Of a stretch of 42,320 nt of DNA, positions 15,353-22,546 are shown one piece after another. A program made the translations under genes and the position numbers. Every line of letters begins with the position of its first letter. The first letter of the stretch is position 1. The notes below the pieces were generated by a model, which did not search any database, had not been told where the DNA came from, and worked only from the letters and a program-made list of their open reading frames with translations. This DNA is from Fibrobacter sp. UWH6 (GTDB lineage: Bacteria > Fibrobacterota > Fibrobacteria > Fibrobacterales > Fibrobacteraceae): the NCBI RefSeq assembly GCF_900142465.1, contig NZ_FRAX01000023.1:1-42320 (forward strand). Direction: 5' to 3'.

Positions 15353-16354
15353 TTAATCCTTGTCTCCAAATGGGCAGCAGCAGTCGAAAGAAACGTCTTC
15401 GTATTCGTTCATAAGGAAGAACTCCTCCATGCGATATTTGGCCTCTTCGGTGGCGTAGTTTTCATAACGGTTGTTAAACTTTTCCTGGTCAAAGTTGATT
15501 TCCTCCAGGGCTTCATCAATAGAAATTTCAGTGAGGGGGTGGCTGTATTCGTATTCCTTGTGACCATTCTGGAAAAGTCTTCCGTCGGGAGCGATCATCA
15601 GGTAGCTTTCTGTCATGACATCGTTGTCTTCAACGAAAATGACGTTGTTTTGTTTTTGGGGTGCGCTGAAGGCCGCCAAGAAATTGCTCAGAGGATCTTT
15701 CTTTGGCATTTTTTCTTCCTTGAGATTGTTGAACAGGAAGGTGTTGAACTTGAAATCAGAAATGCCTTCTTTTCCATCAAAAGGCAGCTGACGAAGAATC
15801 TTCCACTTGTCAATTTTCAGTTCGGCCATACGGTCCACAAGAATTTCGTTGAAGTTGTATTCGTTCACTACGGTGTTGATTTTGATATTGAGGCCAGGAT
15901 TAAGAGTGCGGAGTTCCTCCAACTTTTCCTTCAACTGCTGAAAGGAAATAGTCTTACCATTGCATTCCCTGCCTATTCTCACATTGGTTTTGTGATCGAA
16001 GGAATCAATGGAAACTCCTACCTGGGAAATCAAGTGGACGAAGGGACAGATGTATTCAAGATGGCTTCCGTTGGTAATAATGGAAATTTCGAAGTCCATT
16101 TCGTGAGCCATTTTGATGACCTGCCAAAGACGTTCCTGCTGCAGAATGGGCTCTCCGCCTACGATATTGAGACGCTTTTGGGTGAAGAGGCAATCTTCGA
16201 GGCGAATGCTTTTAAGATTTTCAAGTATCTTTCGGACATTGTCTGGGTTTGTCCAGATTTCCTTGACTCGATTCCATTTCGCAAAACAGTATTTGCACTT
16301 GTAGTTACAAGATTCGGTGATGTGCCAGTTGATGACGATGGTCTTGATGTTCAT
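15353..16354 (-). CDS. Prokaryotic viperin (antiviral radical SAM enzyme)
   Basis: The 333-residue protein starts MNIKTIVINWHITESCNYKC. The radical SAM cluster is C16-x3-C20-x2-C23, in the viperin form CNYKCKYCFAKW. NIVGGEP (63-69) is the SAM-binding motif. Later segments follow viperin order: KWKILRQLPFDG, then an acidic VEDNDVMTESYLMIAPDGR, then SIDEALEEINFDQEKF. Viperins make 3'-deoxy-3',4'-didehydro nucleoside triphosphates that end RNA chains made by phage polymerases. AGGAG lies before the ATG at 16354; an upstream in-frame extension would overlap the preceding gene and is rejected. The small HicA-like gene ends 16 bases upstream, giving a two-gene operon. Nucleotide preference cannot be read from the sequence. 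Confidence 0.85.
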   Translation of the reverse strand: MNIKTIVINWHITESCNYKCKYCFAKWNRVKEIWTNPDNVRKILENLKSIRLEDCLFTQKRLNIVGGEPILQQERLWQVIKMAHEMDFEISIITNGSHLEYICPFVHLISQVGVSIDSFDHKTNVRIGRECNGKTISFQQLKEKLEELRTLNPGLNIKINTVVNEYNFNEILVDRMAELKIDKWKILRQLPFDGKEGISDFKFNTFLFNNLKEEKMPKKDPLSNFLAAFSAPQKQNNVIFVEDNDVMTESYLMIAPDGRLFQNGHKEYEYSHPLTEISIDEALEEINFDQEKFNNRYENYATEEAKYRMEEFFLMNEYEDVSFDCCCPFGDKD

Positions 16355-16370
16355 TGGTGGGCTCCTGGGT

Positions 16371-16613
16371 TTATCGGATGATAGTGCCTGTTTGAATGAG
16401 ATAGTTGCGTAGATATCTGAGGTAGTCTCTCTTGAAGTTGGAATAGGCGCGTGGATCGCTGGGGGTACACGGAACAGAGAAGAACATTCTCGCTCCTTTT
16501 GCGACATGCTTGATTACCGTATGTTTTCCCTTGCGAACGACTTGCCAAAGGCCTGTAGCCAAAAGGCGGTTGCAGAGGGTGTTGATTTCTTTGTCGGTTG
16601 ACAGATTTGCCAT
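16371..16613 (-). CDS. Small HicA-like / dsRNA-binding-fold protein upstream of viperin
   Basis: The 80-residue protein reads MANLSTDKEINTLCNRLLAT, then GLWQVVRKGKHTVIKH, then ARMFFSVPCTPSDPRAYSNF. The order of a helix, a W-x-V-x-RKGKH strand pair with a conserved histidine, a strand ending VPxTPSD and a C-terminal helix resembles HicA toxins and related small phage proteins. HicA normally has a HicB partner; none is seen here. AGGAG precedes the ATG and the viperin gene follows 16 bases later, so they should be co-transcribed. It could be an RNA-binding regulator or accessory factor. The family assignment is tentative, the reading frame is not. Confidence 0.72.
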   Translation of the reverse strand: MANLSTDKEINTLCNRLLATGLWQVVRKGKHTVIKHVAKGARMFFSVPCTPSDPRAYSNFKRDYLRYLRNYLIQTGTIIR

Positions 16614-16694
16614 TTAGAACTCCTTTTTGGGTGCGAACAAATGGAGTAAAAGGAGAAACCAAATCCTACTGTAGAATGTTGACGAAAATTTTCT
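16614..16694 (-). promoter_or_regulatory. Probable promoter region of the viperin operon
   Basis: This 80-base gap between the upstream terminator and the HicA-like start must carry the operon promoter if the terminator is effective. No single -35/-10 pair stands out; TACAGT and TAGGAT words are possible -10 boxes on the minus strand. Confidence 0.3.
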
Positions 16695-16743
16695 AAACAG
16701 CAAAAACGGCGATTTTCAATGAAAATCACCGTTTTTGCTGTTT
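16695..16743 (-). terminator. Long intrinsic terminator
   Basis: A 15-bp outer stem (16695-16709 with 16729-16743) and a 7-bp inner stem (GATTTTC/GAAAATC) are separated by one C/A mismatch and close on a 3-base loop. Arms contain AACAGCAAAAACGG. It lies just past the stop of the 822-residue gene and isolates it from the viperin operon. Confidence 0.8.
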
Positions 16744-16755
16744 ACTTGTTTTTTA

Positions 16756-19224
16756 TTATTGCAAGGAAGCTAGGTATTCTTTGACTTCTCTGCAACGATT
16801 TGATCTGTATTCGTGATTAGGATAATCGTTGGAACGGAATTTTTTTTCCCATTCTTGGGCGTAAATTTTAAGTTTCTCTACATCAGGGGCGCCGTAGTCT
16901 GATTCCTGTTTTTGGGCAGACTCAATCATTAACCGTACTCCATCGAGCCAACCGACTTCAATCGCTTCGTAAATCGGGTTGTACTCTTTTTGTCGTTGAA
17001 CGGTTGTTCCGTCCATGGCGACTTGAGGATTTGCATGGTTTTCTAACAGTAGTTTGAGCATGCTTAGCATTTTTTGTTCGGATAGGGTTTCCTTTATATA
17101 TTTTCGTTCCCAGACTTCTAAAAGGTTTTGCGCCCAACAGTCGATTGGTGAATTTAGCTTGACAAAGGCATCCATTCTTTGCTCTGCGAAGGTTGCGGAA
17201 TTATTTGGTTCAGTGATGTTCCGATGTTTTGCCAATAATTCGTCTGCGTTGTGACCGAGTTTTCTAAAAAATGATGAGTCAGGGCGCTCCTTAAAATCTT
17301 TAAGATAAAGATCCAAATCGTAAATATAATGGTATTGGCGGATAATCCAATAAATGGGTGGCCTTGGTTGAACCTTTTCGGCAAGCTTGTTGATCCATTT
17401 TTTTTGATCATTTCCACAATAGATTTTGTACAAATCGATAACCTTGCATAAAACTTCTAAATTTCCGGAACATGCTGCTTGATTTAGAATGGATTCATAG
17501 GATGAAGTTAGTTCCCGGAAAGTTCTAGAAGGGGAATTACCTTTGTCTTGTTTATAGTGGGGAATGAGGGCCTTGAAAATTCTGTAGGCATTTTTCCATT
17601 GGCTGTCTTTTCGTTCTTTAAAAACCTTGTACGAATCATTGATGCAGTCATCGATATTTTTGCAAGCCTTATATGATTCAAGAAATGTATGGTAGGGCGC
17701 CTCTTTGTCTGCGTATATGTATTCGGTTAATTCTTTGTTTTCGTAAAGCAGAGGGGATTTGGGTGGACAAACGTAAGTCCTTCCGTAGGAAAGATGTTGG
17801 GATAAATTTAGATAGGTAAGGTTCCAAAACAACGCAGAATCATTCACTGGACTTGTGTTGGCGACATAGGCGCCTTTTTCCAACAGATTTTCAACAATCT
17901 CGGGTTCATTTAATTGGGTAAAGAAAATGAGCTGGGGACAATTGCTTGTGTTACCGAATGAAATTTTTTTCTGGTTCACTTTTTTATAATCGGGTGAGGG
18001 AATGGTTGCCTTGTATTTTGGAAGCTTAATGTATGAAAATTGAAAAAGAGGCCATTCCTTGAATCGCTTTTGGTATCGATTCATAATAATGGTTTCTTTG
18101 TCTTTTTCTTCCAAGTTGAATTCGTTAAGTTCTATTTTTAGAAAACATCCCATGGAGTATATTCTTTTAAATAGAGCTTTTAAAGATTTCTTTTTGTTTT
18201 TGTCTACGTTATTACGGCTGCAAAGATCAGCAATGAAAGACAGGAATAGGCTATACCATTCCCATGATGAATTTAATTCCTCAACTTCAGGGCTACCATT
18301 ATAGAAATAGAGCGGAACCATTTTTTCTAAAAGAACAAGAGCCTCTTTGTCTTTGTGTTGCAATAACAGATGTTTAAAATCCATAAGAATGAGGTAAGGA
18401 TAAACATAAGAATGGCAACAGTCTTTTAATTTATTGATTCGTTCGTCATTATCTTTGAGGGAGTAGGGCATTTTGGGACCTTTGACTAGTTCAAAGGTTT
18501 TCTCTGCTTCTATGCAATCTTTATCAATTTTTTGTCGTATTTCTTTGGAAGTATTTTCAAAAGGGTATTTTTCAAATGATTTTTGCCAGAACCATAGTGA
18601 CAGCAGTTTTTCTCTGAAAAAAGAAACCTTTTGTATGGATGATTGCTCTACACGATCAAGAAAAGAGAGCAAGGTATCAATTTGAGGAGTAACCCCTTGC
18701 TTCCACTGATAATAGTTTTCCAGGACATCTGAATTGTTTTGCTGTGATAACTGTAAAGGTGAACTTAACCTTTCTATTTCATTGATGCACTTTGTAAAAG
18801 GCTTTTTCTCTTTCGGACGATCTTTGATCCAAATGTCACTATGGTTGTCTTCGCATAGATTAAAGGTATCACGAAAAAAAAGGTGCATTAAACCGACCAA
18901 GTGTGCATTTTTTTCATATAGTGGATCAAATTCATGTTTTACAACAGAGATGAAGTCATCTCTAAATTTTTTGTAATTCAATTCAAATGTGTTTAGGTAA
19001 ATTTGAATGTCTCTTACTTGAATATTTTGTCTTCCCAAGTTACAATTTGAGATTCTCATTTTTACTTTTTCAAAAGAATCCTCATGGTCTGTTTCGTAAC
19101 CTGAAATTTTTTTTGAACAAGGAAGAAAATCATCTAATGCCAGTAAAGTCTCTTCTAAGGAAGGGAACCGCTCTTTCAATCTCATGGGACAGGCTAAAAA
19201 ATCATTGTACTCTTTCATTGACAT
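16756..19224 (-). CDS. Large A+T-rich protein of unknown function with ankyrin-like segments
   Basis: The 822-residue protein has no signal peptide and no clear membrane segment. It is rich in K, E, N, F and Y, and its codons are visibly A+T-rich compared with flanking genes, which suggests horizontal transfer. Two stretches look like ankyrin repeats: FFTQLNEPEIVENLLEKGAY near the middle, and LLENHANPQVAMDG with YEAIEVGWLDGVRLMIE near the C-terminus. The N-terminal two thirds is mostly helical with no known catalytic motif. A GGAGG site lies 11 bases before the ATG at 19224. It has its own terminator and the viperin operon follows on the same strand. A defence role is inferred only from position and composition. 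Confidence 0.7.
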   Translation of the reverse strand: MSMKEYNDFLACPMRLKERFPSLEETLLALDDFLPCSKKISGYETDHEDSFEKVKMRISNCNLGRQNIQVRDIQIYLNTFELNYKKFRDDFISVVKHEFDPLYEKNAHLVGLMHLFFRDTFNLCEDNHSDIWIKDRPKEKKPFTKCINEIERLSSPLQLSQQNNSDVLENYYQWKQGVTPQIDTLLSFLDRVEQSSIQKVSFFREKLLSLWFWQKSFEKYPFENTSKEIRQKIDKDCIEAEKTFELVKGPKMPYSLKDNDERINKLKDCCHSYVYPYLILMDFKHLLLQHKDKEALVLLEKMVPLYFYNGSPEVEELNSSWEWYSLFLSFIADLCSRNNVDKNKKKSLKALFKRIYSMGCFLKIELNEFNLEEKDKETIIMNRYQKRFKEWPLFQFSYIKLPKYKATIPSPDYKKVNQKKISFGNTSNCPQLIFFTQLNEPEIVENLLEKGAYVANTSPVNDSALFWNLTYLNLSQHLSYGRTYVCPPKSPLLYENKELTEYIYADKEAPYHTFLESYKACKNIDDCINDSYKVFKERKDSQWKNAYRIFKALIPHYKQDKGNSPSRTFRELTSSYESILNQAACSGNLEVLCKVIDLYKIYCGNDQKKWINKLAEKVQPRPPIYWIIRQYHYIYDLDLYLKDFKERPDSSFFRKLGHNADELLAKHRNITEPNNSATFAEQRMDAFVKLNSPIDCWAQNLLEVWERKYIKETLSEQKMLSMLKLLLENHANPQVAMDGTTVQRQKEYNPIYEAIEVGWLDGVRLMIESAQKQESDYGAPDVEKLKIYAQEWEKKFRSNDYPNHEYRSNRCREVKEYLASLQ

Positions 19225-19358
19225 AAGGAAACTACCTCCACATTACAAATCAATATTATTTCTTTTTGCTTAGCAAATGTCTTTGAAAAAAAGTTGTGGA
19301 TAAATAGAGAAAGATGTTGATATGTTGGCCTCTTTTTTAACAAGCTGCTTTGCTTCTT

Positions 19359-19387
19359 TTAACTTATTAAGTTAAATTTTAAGTTAA
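19359..19387 (+). promoter_or_regulatory. Candidate operator: three TTAACTT/AAGTTAA half-sites
   Basis: TTAACTT (19359-19365) and AAGTTAA (19369-19375) form an inverted repeat with a 3-base gap. A further AAGTTAA lies at 19381-19387. They sit in the divergent 194-base region just upstream of the ATPase gene, where a repressor could bind. Confidence 0.35.
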
Positions 19388-19418
19388 AAAGCGATGAAGT
19401 GCAAAGGGGCGGAACATT

Positions 19419-21200
19419 ATGGCAAAGAGCGTCGGCGGAATCACCTACAAGACTATCAACGGTAAGCGTTATGCGTATTACCAGTGGACGGAAGATGGCA
19501 AGCAGCGTTCCCGCCGCGTGAAGGATGAGGAACTGCCGTCGCTTTTGGCAGAGATTGAACAACGCAAGGCGGCGAAGTCGGTTGCAGCGTCGCTTACGAA
19601 TGGCTTGCTGCTTCGCGATAATGGGGCGGCTTATTTTGCTGGTGGAGCTCTTGTCGCCGTGACGAATGGCTCGGCTGGACAGTCTTTCAAGACGGATGTG
19701 AAGCTTGGCGCTGCCCTCACGAATTTTGCAGCCAATGTTTTGCAGTGGAAAAAACGCGATGGCTTTGAACGTCTGCGTGGTTACATTTATGGTCCTGGCA
19801 ATGACCGTGTTTTCATTCTGTATGGGCTTCGCCGCACGGGTAAGACGACTTTGATCCGCCAGCTGTTTGGAGAGATGGCGCCTGGGGACTTGGTGAAGAC
19901 GGCTTTCGTCCAGATAAATTCAAGGAACAGTCTTGCGGACTTGAACGCTGATCTTAAAATTCTGGAGGGTGCGGGCTTCAAGTATGTGTTCATCGATGAG
20001 GTGACGATGCTTGCCGATTTCATCGAGGGGGCGGCCCTGTTTGCAGATGTGTTCGCTTCCTGCGGCATGAAGATTGTTCTTTCGGGTACAGACTCTCTGG
20101 GTTTTGTTTTTTCCGAGGATGAACAGCTTTACGACCGTGCGGAAATGTTGCACACCACATTTATTCCGTATCGCGAATTTGAGCGTGTTCTTGGTTTGAA
20201 TGGTATTGACGAGTACATTCAATATGGCGGTACCATGAGCATGGGCGGCCGTGAATACAATAAGGACCGTTTTACCTTTGCGAATGTGAAGAGCGCCAAT
20301 GAGTATGTGGACAGCGCCATCGCGAAGAATATTCAGCATTCCCTGAAGTGCTACCAGTACGAAGGTCACTTTCGTTCGTTGAAATCTCTGTACGAGGCGG
20401 GTGAGCTGACCAACGCCATCAACCGCATTGTAGAAGACATCAACCATCGTTTTACCTTGGATGTGCTGACCCGTGATTTTCGTTCCGGTGATTTGAGTTT
20501 GTCGGCAAAGAATTTGCGTAGAGACAGGTTCCACCCTACGGATATTTTGGACCGAGTGAATGTGGTGAAGGTTACTGCACGCCTGATGAAGAATCTTGAT
20601 GTGAAAAATCGTCAGGAAATGAGCGTCGCTATTTCCCAGGACCATGTACGGGAAATTCGTGAATACCTTGACTTGCTGGATTTGACGGTTGACATTGATG
20701 TGGAAAACTTTGGGAATTTCAATCAACGGGAGCGATTGACCACGATTTCACAGCCGGGACTTCGCTATGCCCAGGCGAAGGCTCTGATTGATTCCCTTTT
20801 GCTGGACGATGCCTTTCGTAGTTGTTCACTGGTGGAGCGCAAGTCTATTGCAGAGCGCATTCTCAACGAAATCAAGGGCCGCATGATGGAAGAAATCGTG
20901 CTGCTCGAAACAAAAATGGCGCGACCTGATTGCCATGTTTTTAAGTTGCAGTTTGCGGTCGGCGAGTTCGATATGGTTGTTGCTGATCCTGAAAGCGCGA
21001 CCTGCGAAATCTATGAAATCAAGCATTCCGAAATTGTGGCAAAAGAACAGTATCGCCACTTGAAGGATGCAAAAAAGAGCCGCGATACGGAGTTCCGCTA
21101 CGGCACCATTGTAAGCAAGAACGTGATTTACCGCGGCGCGTCACAGGTGATTGATGGTATTAATTACTTGAATGTGGAAGAATATTTGCGCGAACTTTAG
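19419..21200 (+). CDS. AAA ATPase (AAA_14-like) with C-terminal PD-(D/E)XK-like domain
   Basis: The 593-residue protein has three parts. Residues 1-50 (GGITYKTINGKRYAYYQWTE) look like a small beta-rich module seen at the start of recombinase-type or DNA-binding proteins. The ATPase carries Walker A GLRRTGKTTL with K142 and Walker B KYVFIDEVTML, typical of AAA_14/DUF4143-type ATPases. Near the C-terminus, GEFDMVV followed by CEIYEIKHS fits the D...(E/D)xK core of PD-(D/E)XK nucleases. Members of this group are common in bacterial genomes; most are uncharacterised. Only a weak GGGGCGG lies before the start. The chromate transporter genes follow after 18 bases but have their own -10-like box. 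Confidence 0.75.
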   Translation: MAKSVGGITYKTINGKRYAYYQWTEDGKQRSRRVKDEELPSLLAEIEQRKAAKSVAASLTNGLLLRDNGAAYFAGGALVAVTNGSAGQSFKTDVKLGAALTNFAANVLQWKKRDGFERLRGYIYGPGNDRVFILYGLRRTGKTTLIRQLFGEMAPGDLVKTAFVQINSRNSLADLNADLKILEGAGFKYVFIDEVTMLADFIEGAALFADVFASCGMKIVLSGTDSLGFVFSEDEQLYDRAEMLHTTFIPYREFERVLGLNGIDEYIQYGGTMSMGGREYNKDRFTFANVKSANEYVDSAIAKNIQHSLKCYQYEGHFRSLKSLYEAGELTNAINRIVEDINHRFTLDVLTRDFRSGDLSLSAKNLRRDRFHPTDILDRVNVVKVTARLMKNLDVKNRQEMSVAISQDHVREIREYLDLLDLTVDIDVENFGNFNQRERLTTISQPGLRYAQAKALIDSLLLDDAFRSCSLVERKSIAERILNEIKGRMMEEIVLLETKMARPDCHVFKLQFAVGEFDMVVADPESATCEIYEIKHSEIVAKEQYRHLKDAKKSRDTEFRYGTIVSKNVIYRGASQVIDGINYLNVEEYLREL

Positions 21201-21206
21201 TTTTGC

Positions 21207-21212
21207 TAAATT
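21207..21212 (+). promoter_or_regulatory. -10-like hexamer before chromate transporter
   Basis: TAAATT ends 6 bases before the ATG at 21219 and no Shine-Dalgarno is present, as expected for a leaderless mRNA. Confidence 0.45.
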
Positions 21213-21218
21213 TGTTCT

Positions 21219-21839
21219 ATGCCCGAAAAAGTGCCTCAGTCAAAGTCCGCGCAGCATCCTTCACAGGATCCCGCACAGGCCTCAAATGACGTCGCGGTCT
21301 CCCGCAACATCTATCTCGACGCATTCCTGACTTTCTTCAAGATAGGGCTGTTTACTATCGGTGGCGGTTACGCCATGATTCCGCTGATCGAGGCGGAAAT
21401 CATCGAGAAGAAGAAGTGGGTGGGCAAGGAAGAATTCCTGGACCTGATGGCCATTGCCCAGAGCTGTCCGGGTGTGTTCGCTATAAACATCGCCATCTTT
21501 ATCGGTTACCGTTTGCGTCGCGTGAAGGGTGCCATTGTAAGTTGCATCGGCACGGCGCTGCCCTCCTTCATTATCATTCTGCTGATCGCGTTGTTTTTCC
21601 ATCAGTTCAAGGATAATGAAATCATCGCGGCGGCATTCCGCGGCATTCGTCCTGCGGTGGTCGCCCTGATTGCCGTTCCCACTTACAACCTGGCGAAGAA
21701 GGCGAAGTTGAACCGCTACACCTTCTGGGTTCCCATTGTGAGTGCCCTGCTGATTTGGCAGTTGGGAGTTTCTCCCATCCTGATCATTATCGCGGCAGGA
21801 ATCGCTGGCTACATCCTGGGCCGCGGAGGCAAGAAATGA
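21219..21839 (+). CDS. chrA: Chromate transporter, N-terminal-type half (CHR domain)
   Basis: The 206-residue membrane protein has the CHR-domain opening FFKIGLFTIGGGYAMIPLIEAE, followed by AIAQSCPGVFAINIAIFIGY and GTALPSF. The first 30 residues are polar and cytoplasmic. Short CHR proteins occur as adjacent pairs that act together in place of one duplicated-domain ChrA; they are annotated as chromate/anion exporters. The physiological substrate in an anaerobe is uncertain. Its stop codon overlaps the start of the second half (ATGA). Confidence 0.88.
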   Translation: MPEKVPQSKSAQHPSQDPAQASNDVAVSRNIYLDAFLTFFKIGLFTIGGGYAMIPLIEAEIIEKKKWVGKEEFLDLMAIAQSCPGVFAINIAIFIGYRLRRVKGAIVSCIGTALPSFIIILLIALFFHQFKDNEIIAAAFRGIRPAVVALIAVPTYNLAKKAKLNRYTFWVPIVSALLIWQLGVSPILIIIAAGIAGYILGRGGKK

Positions 21840-22450
21840 TCTTCCTTCAGCTGTTCATTACATTCTTTAAGATCGGCCTGTTCGGGTTCGGTGGCGGTTA
21901 CGGCATGCTCTCGTTGATTCAGCAGGATGTGGTGGTCAATCACCCCTGGATGAGTTCTGCCGACTTTACCGACATCGTGGCCATTAGCCAGATGACCCCC
22001 GGCCCCGTAGGAATCAACTGTGCCACTTACGCCGGCTATACGGCCCTGCAGAATACCGGGGCGGACCCTTGGGTATGCTTCCTGGGGAGCCTGGCGGCAA
22101 CCTTCTCCCTAGTGCTGCCTTCCTTGATCCTGATGCTCCTGATCAGCCGTTTCTTTATGAAATATGCCAATCACCCCAAGGTGCGATCCATTTTTGATGG
22201 ACTGCGTCCGGTAGTGGTAGGTTTGTTGCTTTCGGCGACCCTGATGCTCATGAATGGCGAGAACTTTGGCAATCCCTTTGCTGATTTTGGTGGCGATCCC
22301 CTTCAGGCGAAGCAGTTTGCCGTGGCCGTGGCCCTTTTTGTGATTTCCTTTGTCTTGACCAAGGGTTTTTCGGTTGGACATCACAAAATAAAAGTCAGCC
22401 CTATAAAAATGATTGTCTTGGCCGCCATTATTGGTGCAGTTCTTCTGTAA
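21836..22450 (+). CDS. chrA: Chromate transporter, second half (CHR domain)
   Basis: The 204-residue membrane protein begins MIFLQLFITFFKIGLFGFGG, repeating the CHR signature. GGGYGMLSLIQQ, AISQMTPGPVGINCATYAGY and VLPSLIL follow at matching positions. The start ATG overlaps the stop of the first half by four bases, so the two are translationally coupled and probably form a heterodimeric transporter. Confidence 0.88.
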   Translation: MIFLQLFITFFKIGLFGFGGGYGMLSLIQQDVVVNHPWMSSADFTDIVAISQMTPGPVGINCATYAGYTALQNTGADPWVCFLGSLAATFSLVLPSLILMLLISRFFMKYANHPKVRSIFDGLRPVVVGLLLSATLMLMNGENFGNPFADFGGDPLQAKQFAVAVALFVISFVLTKGFSVGHHKIKVSPIKMIVLAAIIGAVLL

Positions 22451-22501
22451 GTTGTTGTGTAGCACCACAAAAATGCCCATACTCCAACATGGCATATTGA
22501 T

Positions 22502-22524
22502 AAATACAATTTAAAGTTGTATTT
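22502..22524 (+). promoter_or_regulatory. Inverted repeat upstream of the hybrid kinase
   Basis: AAATACAA (22502-22509) and TTGTATTT (22517-22524) form an 8-bp inverted repeat with a 7-base gap, ending 10 bases before the ribosome-binding site. It may be a weak terminator for the transporter genes or an operator. Confidence 0.35.
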
Positions 22525-22546
22525 TCATAAGCCGAGGTGATTGATT

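Noticed and set aside
15332-16381. Long plus-strand open frame opposite viperin
   Set aside because: It is the complement of a gene with clear viperin motifs, has no ribosome-binding site and a hydrophobic, low-information translation.
19295-19303. DnaA box / replication origin
   Set aside because: TGTGGATAA is the complement of the consensus DnaA box TTATCCACA and lies in A+T-rich DNA, but it is single and no dnaA, dnaN or further boxes are nearby.
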